A stretch of 64,000 nt of DNA from Cardiocondyla obscurior (Eukaryota; Arthropoda; Insecta; Hymenoptera; Formicidae). The notes beneath the pieces are model-generated. The model was given only the letters and a program-made list of their open reading frames with translations, was not told the DNA's origin and ran no database searches. The DNA lies in NCBI RefSeq assembly GCF_019399895.1, contig NC_091881.1:560501-624500 (forward strand). Direction: 5' to 3'. A program made the translations under genes and the position numbers. Numbering within the stretch: the stretch's first letter is position 1; each line of letters begins with the position of its first letter. Of this stretch, positions 41,101 through 54,553 are shown piece by piece.

Positions 41101-44100
41101 TTATTTATTTTTACATTAAAAAAATAATATGCACATCCAATAAATATCTTTTTAAATTTGACTTTAAAGAATTAAAGTAGAAATAAATGTAATATCACAG
41201 TTGAATCTTAACTGGAGAAAAAAAAAGTCGTCACGCGTATTTGCCCGGATCGAAAAAATGTACTGTTTTAACTAAAATAACAAAACGATACGGAGCCTTT
41301 TTGCCTCTGTGCCAAGATTTTTCTACGTCAGCCTATACATCCGCGAGCCGCGTATTGTTCGTAGCTGTATTTATGTGAACCACAATCCTGCAGCCGTATT
41401 TGCAAGAACGAATGTGCGGAGCGTGGCTATCTGATAGCGCGCGATTTCACATCGCAGACGCGTGTTGGCACGTTTCACACAAACAAAACGAAATATACGG
41501 ATCTAATTATATATTAATTGTTCGTTCAATCCCCGACGGAAACGTGTATAAAATATTGGTACCGACGACGTATGGGTTCGCGACGATAAAAAGGCGCATC
41601 GCAAACCGGTTTGCTTCTTTCCGCGTTAAATACATCCCGATAATGACTGCGGCGTGCGTTTTCTATATGGCGTTTAATAATTCTCAGCGCGCCAAAGAGT
41701 TCGCGGAAATTTCATATCCTTTTTCCGGTTCCTTTTTTTTTCTTTTTTCTTTTCTCACCATTTCAACGATATATCGTATGTCTTGACTCGCATGGAGATA
41801 ATATGTAACGAGCGCAAATGTGCGCGAGTATGCAATGCGCTCACATGAAGAGTGGTTGCTTTGAGATAACCATCGAGAGCACGCCGGTACCTTTGAACGG
41901 ATAGACAACCTCCAAGTTTCTGCGACGATAAATTCAACTATGTCGCGCGGTGCTATGAATATAAATTGTATTCTATAAATATGAATAACCGCTATCGAAA
42001 ATATTATACGATCGCGGCAATATTTCTAGAAGCAATTACTTAGATTAAGATAAGTCGAATCAATCTCTGTAATAATTTTGAGTCAGCCCGGTTAATCAAT
42101 AACAAATGATAAGGAAGTCGATTACTTAGCTTCGCGATTATCTATTTAGTTCGGTGTTACGTAGGGTTTTATATTTTTATAAAATTATATTCTGTATTAT
42201 ACATAAAAAAAATAACAATTGATTATTTAATACTATCGCAAGTAATATCAAAAAAGCTGGAACTAATTAACCCAGAAAAAAAAATCGCGCTCGCAATCGA
42301 ATGCTACGTGTTGACGACTAAATCTACGGCGGCGGAGATAAAAAAAAAAGGGCCAGATTGATCGTACGAATGCTCTGGTTCTGATCGCACGGTGGATGTC
42401 AATGTGAACGTTTAACGGATTAACGAGCGCCGCCACAATTCTCTCTAATATGATAATGAACGACTCTCGCCGTCGTAAGCGGCGTCATTCGCGATTACAT
42501 TGATCATTCCTAAATTTAATCGTCGTCGTCGCGGTGGCGTCACGCCGACCTGCGATCGCCTTGAATTTTTTTAATTAATTGTTTAGCGCGACAATCCCCG
42601 AGTCGTCAACGTTTTCACTCGCATATATTTCCACCGAGCATTACCGCCGCGACATTATTACCGTGACATTCTTATCGATGTACTCCGGTATGAATGCACG
42701 TGGCAGGAGCGAGATAAAAGACGGGACTTACACACAATCGTGATTTACAAGCAAAATGCAAACTCTTTGTCTGTCTGCGACCCGACTGCTGTTTGCTGCA
42801 GTAGCTCATGCGTATATCGCTAAAGGCGTCACGGCGAAAGGATTACGACGAAGGTAATGATATTTACACATTTATGTTCCGTCGCGCCTGCCGTCTTGGG
42901 ATTTATTTGAAAATCAAATCGCGCCGCGACGTAACGCGGAACGGAGAATAAGAGAATAAAGGACTTCTCGCGTGACTTTTGCGCGATGAAATGTATTGTT
43001 GGAGCTTATTGTGAACGCGATTGCCGGTAAAGGGAATAGACTGTCGAGTTGCTTACATGCTTCTCCAAGTGCGTTTGCCGAGTACGCGCCACACGCGCGG
43101 AAGAAACCGAGAACGGTACCGCCGGTTAACGTGATACGCGACGGATTAAACACCTTATCGTCACAAATGTAGAGGGGAAAGGCTCTTATCGTTGGCACAC
43201 CTCGGACACGAGCACACTGTCACTGCCACTTTCGCGCACCGTTAACAAATGTAGCGCGATTTTTCGCGGCATTTTCTTCCACGCGCGCCAGTACGAGTAA
43301 AGGGATTTTTAAATCGAGCGGTGGACGCGCGCGGATAAGAACGTTTAAATAAAACTTTAAAACAAGCGCCAGATCCGGGGAGAACGATAACACGGCATGG
43401 TTAACGAGGGAAGAGAAACTAAACGAATTTAAAGAGCGGGTGGAAATTGAAGGGACGGGGGAAGAGAAAGAGAGAAAAGGGAAAGAAATAGAAGAGAAGG
43501 AGGGAGTGAGACGGACGAGACGCCGGCAACGATGTCTCTGTACTGACTGACGACGAGTTGTTCGTATAATGTACGTGGAGTACGAGAAAGAGAGAATATT
43601 AGGGGGGGACTACGAACGCGAGAAAGAGCGAGACCGGAGTAGGGAATAATGAGGAAAGAGAGAGAGAATGGACGAGAGTACTGGCCGTAAACTGGCGAGA
43701 GCAAAGAGACGGAGCGCCTCCGCGAGAGCTCTCCTCTCACGCGAGCGAAGACTCGATTGTGAGCGAGCTGCGTGTTAAACGCTGATAACACGCAAGTTAC
43801 AGGTACATATGTATTTGTCAATGACACATCAAGGTATCGGTGGGAAACTGCAGTGATTCTCAGTCATCGATAAAAGCGCCGGTTCTTGATTGGAGATAGA
43901 GAATCAATGCACACGTAAATTCTAGCGAGTATTATAGTTCGCGAAAAAAGAAAAAAAAAATTACATCATTGATTTAATTTCCTTGTAGTAAAAATAATTT
44001 CGTATTATAATCATACGATTGTTCTAATATTCGCGATAAATTTTGTGATATTTTTTTGCATTGTGACGTATTTTTTAATTTATATGATTTTTAGTATGAG

Positions 44101-47100
44101 ATGTAATACGACTCGTAATGTCTGACCGGTGTTGAAACTAAATTGTCATATGGAATTAACTATACTTGTTTCACTTAAAACGATCAGATACCTAGGAACA
44201 CCTGGGCAATGAAACCTTACTATTAAACTGAACAAGCAAATGGAATTTTAATTAAAGCACCTTGCGTGTGAACTGAGAATTACCGCGAAGGTAGTTATCG
44301 CCAGCACGTATTATTATGATTCTATAGAACGGTATGATTTATCTCTGATTTATGAACGACTATTCTCTATAATCGCGATTATTCCCATCTTCCGAAAATT
44401 ATATTCAAGGGCGAGAAAAGGATCAGTTTGGAAAATTGTACCTGCTCTACAAACATTATTTTTAATGCGCTATAATTTATTAAAAACCTATCGAAGAAAC
44501 GATAAAAAATATAAAAAGCTGAAAACTCGTTACACGTCTCATAATGAAAGCCTTTCGTGTCTATCATCCTTTTTATCGCATTGCAAATAGAAACGGTCGC
44601 GATACAACGTGTGTTCTTCAAATACATGGGATAGTCTCAATCCGTAAAGCGAAAGAAAGACTTGTGACTTAAAGTTTTCTGCAAGATAAAGATGGCCTTC
44701 CAATCTCTCGAGACCTTCTTCGATCGCAAGATGAATTCCTTTTTTATTCCGATTTCAATCAAGCGTACATCAATCGTTCGACTAAGTCTTTCGTTGTTCG
44801 ATTTTCGCGTCTTCGGATTTTCGTTTCCCTCCCATATTGAATCGAATCTCCGCGATTCTCTAAGATTTTTAAATCCATTTCAGGATATTTATTCCGTTTC
44901 TCTATTTTTTTCTTGCCTTTCGGTCTTCTTTTTTTCGGTCGAACAAAACGTTGGTCGTGCGATAATAATTTATCGATCCTACATACACAGTGCACTCGAG
45001 TTACAAGGTAAACGACTGCTTGCGCAAGAAATGTCGAGTATGCAGCCAGGTTTCGATACCGGAACGCCGGCATGTTACTTTAACTGTACGAAAAAATTCA
45101 ATAGCGAAATATCGAGGTCACGAAGATTTGAATTATGTATAATGCTATCGTCTTCGTGTGCAATCATATAATATTGATAAATATTTGCTTCAATCAACAC
45201 CCACGCGTCATATTATCCTACAACGTTAAGATTTATCATCTAATCTAATACCTATCTGTCGTTCAAATAAAAAAAATTTTTTTAACTGGATGCTGATCTA
45301 GTTAATTTTACAAGCAAATTCTGTACAAATATTTGAACCAGATTCGAACTACCTCCAATATTATTTTAAAATAAAAAAATGCTAAAATTTTTTAGGCATC
45401 TCTCAACCCACGTATACTTATATAAGAAAATAAATTTTTGTTTTTTCTATCCTATTTTATTTGTGTGCGGATTTAATTTTGTTAAATTTGATTTTGCCGG
45501 TGACACTGTTCTTTAAACTCAGAAAATATCAAGTGCTCCTACTGTCGATAAACGACGGGTATTTCGCAAGAGAGAAAAGCGAGAGTAGTCGATAAAGTAG
45601 GCAATTGCCATAAACAATAATTAGCCTTTTAAAATTTTACGGTAAAAATCTTATCATTTCTTAAATAATCGTATACTGTGCAAAATAATAAAAGAAGTGA
45701 CATGCTTATAAAAAAAATATTACAACGTAAATTTTTTTTTAATTATACTTTAAAAGATTAATTTAAATTTTTTTTCCAATTTTTGCATGTAAATACGTAA
45801 TCATTATAAAAATTATAAAATATTCAAAATTCAAAATATATTATAATTGCGCAATCACCTAAATATTCTTCATGGATCATATTACTACTCTTTAAATTAA
45901 TGAAACATCGGTTTTTCGTTTTCACGATACATACAATCTCGATTCTTTGTTTTGGATAAAGGAGATTTTGCTCGAAGCAACAATTTGGAGCGGAATACCC
46001 GTCTAGACGAATGCCTCATTAATATTTATAAATTCAAAACGCGTAATTACGCCAGGAAACAAGCATCGTTGCATAATGCACATGTGTATGACAAAGTGCA
46101 CGCAATTTCTTCCTCCAATATCTTTCTTTCTCTCATTCCCTTTCTTTCGCTTTTACGTATAAGTCCATGCAAATTTTTAGCATCGCGGATTTTAAAATTT
46201 TATTTACTAGATTTATATCAGCCGTACTTTGCGAATACGGACAACGCACTATAAAGATAATTTCATCAACGAATGTTATGCGCAGCAATAAGTACGTTTC
46301 ATAATTCTCGAAAATTGTGAACCACTTGTTTTTTTTTTATATCTTACAAAAAGTGAATATTTTGTTAACGTTCGCGTATACGATTAAATGGAAATCATTA
46401 TATGAAACTAATTCAATAACATTATCTTCCATCTTTCCTGTTTCAATTTTTTTAACGACGAAGAGACCAGTATTATATAACAGAGAAACGTAATAAGAAT
46501 TATTGCGTAATCGTTACGCAATGGATTAACGTAGAAATAATATTGTACCATTTCACGCGTATTGAATTGTAGATAACTGTACTAAATTCTAATTTCGATT
46601 GATTTTTTTATTGGTCCGACAGACGGGTTTTTTTTTTCACGCAATTGATGTAATACGCCGCAAATAGAAGCAACTGCAATTAAAAGCGGTGAGTCGTAAG
46701 AAATTATTTTTCTTGCTACTCGACTTTGTAGCTACTATTCAAACTCGCGTATTTCATTATCCTAGAATATATGCGGGTTTACGATAAAATTAAACGAAAA
46801 TTTGACAAAGCCCAATTTCAGAATTACAAAACGTAATTATTATTTCAATTCGATAATTTCGGTGAGCGTACAGCAATAAAGAGACATATCGGTAATCTAT
46901 TGTCATAACGTACACATACTAATTGCGTTTAACACGGACAAAATGCCAACAAAATAGTTTAGTAATTCTCCGGAACAAATGACAAATATAAGCATGTTCG
47001 TGCATTGGATTGAATTATGAATATTAAATAACCGCTTGCAATGGAAATATCAATACAGCGTGCACATGTCATTCTTGGTTGGTTGTGTATTTTTCGTAAT

Positions 47101-50100
47101 GTACGTAGCAAATAAAAAAAAAAAAATAATAATAATAATTAATAAATGTTAGCTGTGCATTTACTTATTTCCGATAAAATTTATTCTGTTCCAGAATACT
47201 TCGTAATAAGCTGGTCCGCATTAACGTCTCATTCTGTGCCTTTCATCTTATACAAAGATCGAGTGTAATACGATGATTTCACGCCACAGCGATATTAGCG
47301 CTGAATACGAGATATGAATGCTGACCATTATATTCGTAATTAACAAGATCTTATGTCAAGTACCGATTATTACGAGGAAATGTGCACATATTGGAAATTA
47401 AAGATTCGAAAAACGCGTGGCGGGTTCCGCCGGTGGATCTTTACGTAGCGTTAAATCTGCGGATCGCGAAGGTCCCTAAGGTACTCAAGTGGCAATGACG
47501 TCACCGCTACTTAAATCAACTCGGGAATCTAAGAATGAATGCGGAAGGGCGAAGGACAAGACTTAACACGCCGATAAACGAGTTCAGGCGAATGCAACGG
47601 CAACTTCGTTGCCACAAAGCGCCGATTGTGAAGAGACCCCGTTACACGAAGTGCCTGTTGCAGGTACGCGCACATTAGCTGCCCAATCCCGAGCTGAGGA
47701 ATGCGTTTTACCGTGAGGTTCCTCCTCTCACACCGGCAGGTTCGGATGCTCTTTGTCCGCGAGATCTGACCTGATCCAGTAGCCTACCATCTGCTACCAT
47801 CTGCCTCTGCAGAGATTTTTCACGAAAGAAAGATTACACGAGGCCCAGAAAAACGTCAGCTACTCGGAGAAACGCGTTCCCCTACGGAACACCTACGTCC
47901 AACGTTCGCATTTTTATGTAAATTATTTTATATATAAATTTATGTATATGAATAAAAATGTATTTTTTGACGAATATGAAAATAATTATTTTTTTCACTG
48001 AATTTTAAAACCGTATTCATCGGGGATATAATTTCATTATAGATACAACTATTCACACGTTAAAGCTCTGCGATGTTCAAAAGTTGATTTAAAATATATA
48101 AATTTTTGAATAATTCGTCGTAACTCGATATCCATCGCGATCGAAGTCAAAGAACAAAAACGGGCAGCGTTTAAACCGAGCCTTATAATTTCAAATAGGT
48201 TTCTCCTCCTCCCCTGAGGTCTCTTCCTGCGCCTCGTGTCCTTTCTCTCGCTCCTATGAATGAATACGTGAGCATAAAGCGTCAGTCCGTCTCACATCCG
48301 CCTATTTCGGTGCAGACGCGCGCGCCCTTCGCTTTTCGTTGGGGGAGAAAATTATTTCTGGCAGCCGGGCAGCGGATCTTTTCTCCGTGTGTAAAGCAAC
48401 AACCGCCTCGATTTCCTACATTCGGCCCCGATTAACGATCGTTCAGAAATGTCCGTGGCATCCTCGCGACGCGGAAGGTTACAGGGATTCTATTATAGTA
48501 CTTATCCTTCCATACTTTGAATCGCTTCTCCGTTACCGGTAAATTCCCGTGAACGTGAGATCTCCTACATACAAAGAACCCTGGGATTTATGCTTTGTGT
48601 CGAAGACAATAGAACTCAAATCTCTGCATAATACCGATAGTTAGTCGAAACTCATCGACCGAAGTGTAAAAAGTATCGAAATAAATGTATATTTCGTACG
48701 GGATAATTCGTAAAATAAAAGAAAAAAATTTATACAGAGACTCAATCGAATTTTCCTGCAATTATACCGCCGAATTTGATACTGTTTGATTTAAATAAAA
48801 TATCAATAACATAACATATCAAATATATCGTAACGCGTAATTTAATTCGGAATTTTTGTATCCTGAAATATGGATGAGGGAGGCAATGACGTAAAGCGAT
48901 GCAAAAGTTTTGTTTGCGGAGGGAAAGCCGTGGGAAAAGTTAGTAGCCCATCGGGAAATAGCGCGTTAAAGCGCATCAGGTAAAACGCGGGATTCTTACG
49001 AATATGCAACGTCTTTCCAACGACTTCTCTTTCAGAAATAATTCGTACAAGCCCGGCCGATCACTCTCGCATGCGACGATATGAATGCAACGAGTACGTT
49101 CGCGCGCAAAAGAAAAACGCGTATGCGCTGCGTACGGGGCGTAATATATCGGTATATCGGCACGGTGAAACTGGACGCTGACAGCTGGAAACTGGTTTCT
49201 GAGAGAGCTCGCGTACGCAAACGTGGCTACGAAGAATCGAAGAAAGAGAGAAGAGAAGATAAAGCAAAAAAAAAAAGAAATAAAAAGGCCGAGGTCGAAG
49301 GAGAGAAAAAAAAGTAAAAAAAGAAAATAAAATATTTTATCGTAGAGAGAATGTTTTCCAGAGCGGTTAAAAATTGCACGGTGAAAGATAAAATGTATAA
49401 TAAATACGATCAGTTAGTAATTTTGCGAGAGATACGTAGAATTTAAAATTAAACCTTTTTTTTATATTCGATAAAAATGCGTTTCCACGGAATTTTGTTT
49501 TCAAACGCGGCGTTTACGAGATCGTTTGAAGGCACAAAAATCCGATGACGATTCGTGGCACGAGTTGAATTTTTGTCGAGCCGAATTCGAAAAGCAATCG
49601 GAACAATCGGCAAATGAAAGTAACTGCGGCGAACGCGGCGAACTCGTGTCAACGTACGGCGCGATTCAGGGATTCTCACCGCAGACGCACGTGCAACTTC
49701 GGACACAGCCCGTTCGTACGAGACGAGACAAAGGGAGAACGGAGCGAACGGAGACGGAGGCAGAATACGCGAGTACGAGGAACAGATAAAGTCGGGACAG
49801 AACAGGCGGCGACGATGACGCGAACGCGTCTCGCTTGCAGCGCGAGGGCGGTGCATCGTTTTTCTCTTCTCGCGGCGCGCATCGCACGTCCGTGATTGAA
49901 AAAAGCAGCACGTACGATGTTTTCGCCAAGAAATTCTTTTATCACCGATCACTGGGGATTAATTCTGTCTACGTTAGACGCGATCTTTTAGATAGAAACA
50001 CGGAGGTGCGAAAAGTTCAAAAACTCTTTACCAGCGATATAATAAATGAGATAAGTTTTCACGTGCGAGACGTTTCGCAGAGTATGATTATTGTATTAAA

Positions 50101-53100
50101 AATTGAAAAAAGCTAAATCATCGATTTTAATATGGATACAATAAAAACGATTCTCTTGATTATAATACAAAACGAATGGCATTGGCACGGTTGTTTTTAC
50201 TTCGCTATTTCTTGCTCTCGCATAGCAGATGCAGGAAGGACGAAGTAAAAAAAAAAATTAATAGATCAGCGAGTTACTTTTCAGATAATACAAAAAATTG
50301 TTTTTTAAAATTTAATAAGTAAAAAGAAAGATTTAAAAAAAATGAAAAATTGCACGTATAAAATATAACGATGATTAGCTTAAATGTTTCACAGATTCAA
50401 ATTAAAATCGAACTTGTTTATGACGCCACACCGTGTCACGTGTCGTACAATTTCAAACGTCAAATAATAAGGAGGGTCGCGGACGCGGGTAAATGGAGAA
50501 TAGACGAAACTGCCGCGCGACTTCTCGCTGCCTCAGGGTCCAATCTTTGCACTCACCATCATTTTTTGCTGAGATCGGCGTCGACGAAAGGTGAGCGATA
50601 CCGTTGCACGGTCGTGCGCGAGACCGAGGGAACGTGCTTCACTCGCGGCGTGCGTAATCGCCGCACTGTGCACGCGTCGCGATTCGAAACGGTACGGCGC
50701 GACTCGCGGCACGATCTTGGCGCGGAAAAACCAAGCACGGGTCGACCGGCAGCATGCCGGGTCCGAAGCCGGAGCGAAACGGAACAGACGATGGACCCGA
50801 CAGCGACGCAACAAGTGACAACCTCCGCTCGCGAACGCTCGTAGTTCGCGGTGAGATACATGTGCTCGTCGATGGCGCCACTTCTCGAACTTTAGCGAGA
50901 GCTCTCTTAAATTTTTTTTTTTTTTTAATATTCGGAGAAATATTCAAAAAGAAAAAAAATGGAAAGAAGAAAAAATTGCATTTTTTTTGTGATAAATATA
51001 ACTTTGTTCCCGTGACGTGGCAAGAAGAAAAAAAAAGATTAAGATAAATAAACGTGTATATAGACTTTCACAGAAAGAACGTGTGTTATTAATTTTTTAT
51101 TTCTGTGTAGTATATTTTTGATATTAAAAATGTTAATGATTTTAAATCATCACAGATAATTTTTATTTTAAACAGTAGATTATGTTTGTCGGGTTATGAC
51201 GATAGAATAAATAATGCAATGCGACAACTTTTTAGATCAAAATACTGTAACATTAAATAATGTTAAAATTAATATAAATATTATATTAACTATGTATGAA
51301 TATTTATATCAATTAAATTAACATATATCAGAAGAATACTACACAGAAATTAAATTCCGAGATATAAAAGCAGAAATTATATGCTTCTTAAATTTTCAAC
51401 CTTAGAAAAGAATTTAAGAAACGCTCATAAAAAATATTAATGTTGAAGTTCTAAACTTCAATCTTCATTAATTTACCGACCGAATTATTAATTCTAGATT
51501 TTAACATCTTCCTCAAACTGCGCGGTAGAATTGCATTCGTACTAGATATTCTAGTAGTCTTATAAATTTCACAATTAAATTTCAATCTCAATTTTACAAA
51601 ATTCTAAAAAATACATAATTGTAAAAATTATTTTCCACGTATTTGCTTAAAAAGTCGCCCGACAGATGACAGCACGAATACTGTACAGAAACCCGTACGT
51701 ATCTTCATAATGAAGTGGAGAGAGTTCTAATTTATAGTTTCGTAAAAAATAAAACTGTTGAAAGTTATTTAAATTTTTATACAGTTAAGCAAGAAAAGAA
51801 AATTACTTTCGCATAATTAATTTAAAAATAACTTTAAAATTAATTTAATTTATTTAAGAAGCATATAATTATTATAACGTTATTCCTGCCGAGTATCGTT
51901 TTTCTTATTGTTAGCAAAAACTGACCACGCGACAAGTTGTCATTGCTCGAAGTAATTGAACCTGATCTTGTTACAGAAGTAAAGTATCGTTGCGTGGTAA
52001 ACTCTTAATCGAATGAGTAGAACGGATTGATCGAGATAAACGAACCGAAGCACTTTTTCATCTGACGATACCACGAGCGATATGTCGATCGGCGTATGAA
52101 TGATCCGTCATTCCGGCGTATCAAAGAAAATAGCAGAACTTTCTTTTCGGGGAGCAGTTTGATCTTGATGTGGCGCCTAGCCGAATATTTTCTCTCTTTT
52201 GAGAGCACGAAGAAATCACTTACGACAGATTACAAAGATTGATACGAGATTCGTCATGCGGTCCATTCGGATAGGCACTTTCTTTTCACGAACGTATGTC
52301 CCTTTTAGGATCAACATCGCAAGAAGCTTTCTCCCACCCTATTTTTTTTTTCGTAGGTTTTCTTTAATTATATCTACAGCTTCAATTTAATTCATTAATT
52401 TCAAAGTAATTGAATTTATGAAAATTTTAATCGAATTTTAAAGCAAATATAAAATGTTATTTACCGGCGCTCGCGAGAGGCGGTTGGTTCTGAAAAGGAT
52501 AAATCGAGGAAAAGAAGATTGCCGCGATTTTCACGGCCGCAGAGAGTGACGCTGGTTCCGCGATTTCTTTCATACAACGCGGAGACGAAATGACACGGCT
52601 GATAGGGCATAACTGTAGGAGCCAGCAGGGTGCCATGGCATTCCTGAATATAATGTACCGTAGGAGTCCGTGTCTTTACTTTCACTACTCGCGGTCTGAT
52701 CTAAGACGCATTGTCCCTCGCGGCGACATCATTTTCCATCCTAAAGGACTGTTGAAGCGATTTAGCACGGACATCAATTAAAACGAGCGGAAAGCGATAG
52801 AATAATTGATTAAATATTTCCCGCTGCCAATTGCGACAGCGTAAATCTTTTTAAACAGCGATTATTTCGTTCCGACGTAAGTCGGACAATACCTTTGCCG
52901 TACCATCAATGGCAGGATTGTTCGTTGGAATTTGAATTTACATCGCGTTGGGCGAAGACGAGCTCACGGATTCCAGCGTGGCATAAATTTCGCGAAACGT
53001 GTGTGTGCGGCGCCGGCAATCAAGATAGTGTGGACGGGTACGATATTAAAAAGGAGTAACACGTGGGTATACGGCGTCGATCGGCTTCTAAATCGCAGAT

Positions 53101-54299
53101 GAAAGGGAAAGGAAGAATTACAAGAGAAGCTACACACCTCGGTGTCTTTGGGACTTAATTGCTGATGGCGAAGTGAGAGTAAAAAAAAGAGAGAGAAATA
53201 AAGAGGGAAAGAAAGAATAATTAATATTCAATTATTCCACTAAAATTTTACGAAAAACTAATTTTATGTAAGGCTCATTTACATACTAGCAATTTACTAT
53301 CCGACACTATTGCATGTATTACATATTTTCTTTTTCAGTTATATTAATTATATAAAAGATTTAGACAACGTCATTGCTGAGAAATGTCTTGAGATGTTAC
53401 TTTTTACTAATAGCCTTTATGCATTATATAATATTTCACAACTTTTCTATTTTATTAATAGTTCAATTAAATTACATAAAAAAAAAAAACCAGCAAAATG
53501 GTTTTAAATAAAATATTTTTATATATAAACTTGAATATCGCCCACGTATCAAAATGGAATATTTTTCTTATCGCGACGTATTGGTACCATGGAATAATAT
53601 ATTTTTGTCAAATAACAAAATATAAAACTGTGTCGATTTCGATAATGGCTCGGAAACGACAATTGCATGACATTTTGAGAAAAAACATTCGGTGAATGTT
53701 TATGCAGAATTTCAGAATATTTATTTGACATGTGTTCGCAAGTTACGCGCGTATTTTCGCGAAATAAAATAATACCATCGAAAATATTGTCGCGTTAATT
53801 TATCAGGCAACGTGTACCGCCGTCTCGCCAGCATATATGGCAAATGTTCTGCAATGAAATGTGAAAAGGTGCGCCATTGCCCAAGATCGTCGACTTCTCT
53901 CAAAACCTTTAATACTTTTTTTTATTCAATTTCCTAATATTAAAAAAAAAAAAATTATAAAAATATCTAGGCGTAAAAAATTCGCGATTAAATATAAAGA
54001 CAGCAGCACCCACCCAATATGCAGATATTTTAACGTCATACGCTACCATCTAACGTACGCATGAATCGCGAGCTTGCAAAATGTAAGTAGACGGAACAAC
54101 CAATGTAGGATAATAATTTAAAACTCGAGGCTCGTTAATTTCGTACGAAAGCCAGCGCAAAAGCTCCGATATTCGCGACATCGCGTGCATATATGCGACA
54201 TAAGGGGGTAAGTGTTCGCGGATCAGATATCGGGGTATCGTACGCACGGTATCGCGAACGGTTTTAGCACGGGTGGTTGCTGGCAGAGTGAGAGTGCCA
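38111..54299. other. Gene-free stretch between the divergent minus- and plus-strand genes
   Basis: No supported gene. AT-rich segments alternate with GC/CpG-rich islands near 38.5-39.2, 39.8-40.1, 42.3-43.8, 47.4-47.9, 48.2-48.5, 49.0-49.9, 50.4-50.9 and 52.5-52.8 kb. The two flanking genes are transcribed away from each other, so the region can hold distant promoters, 5' leader exons and enhancers of both. A minus-strand ATGATG|GTGAGT at 50562-50551 is a possible leader-exon donor. Confidence 0.5.
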
Positions 54300-54340
54300 T
54301 ATATATAGAGAGAAGGGGAAACTCGACTCGGCACTCTAAA
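54300..54340 (+). promoter_or_regulatory. TATA-box core promoter of the secreted-protein gene
   Basis: TATATATA at 54300-54307 is followed about 30 nt later by an initiator-like CACTCT, whose A at 54333 is the best guess for the transcription start. There is no ATG between that point and the CDS start at 54534. A TATA-driven start fits a strongly or stage-specifically expressed secreted product; the exact cap site is inferred. Confidence 0.6.
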
Positions 54341-54533
54341 GTACACAGCCTCCGCGATTGCAGTGGTGTGCTCTTTCGGTTTCCTTCCACCAGGTTGTCT
54401 CGCCTGATATTCATTTCCTCGCGGGCCTCACGCCAGTGATAACACTCGGTTACAAACCGGTGGTTTCCGCACGTTAGCAAACCTCAGAAGGGCACCCGCA
54501 AAGGACAGAAATCCGCCCTAGGCCGCCGACATC
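54333..54533 (+). other. 5' untranslated leader of the secreted-protein gene
   Basis: About 200 nt between the inferred cap site and the ATG, relatively GC-rich and free of upstream ATGs. The leader ends in GACATC before ATGA, a reasonable insect initiation context. Confidence 0.5.
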
Positions 54534-54553
54534 ATGAAACTTACGCTATTCAC
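54534..54553 (+). CDS. Exon 1 (coding part) of the secreted-protein gene
   Basis: ATG AAA CTT ACG CTA TTC AC, followed by the donor GTGAGT at 54554. Only six codons and two bases are here, so the signal peptide is split between this exon and one 4.7 kb away. That layout is common in insect secreted-protein genes. Confidence 0.82.

Noticed and set aside
44692..45171. Plus-strand 159-codon open frame
   Set aside because: Phe/Ser-rich translation of T-rich DNA with no homology, leader or poly(A) context.
49449..49952. Minus-strand 167-codon frame and overlapping frames in all phases
   Set aside because: Simultaneous open frames on both strands in a CpG-rich island point to composition, not coding.
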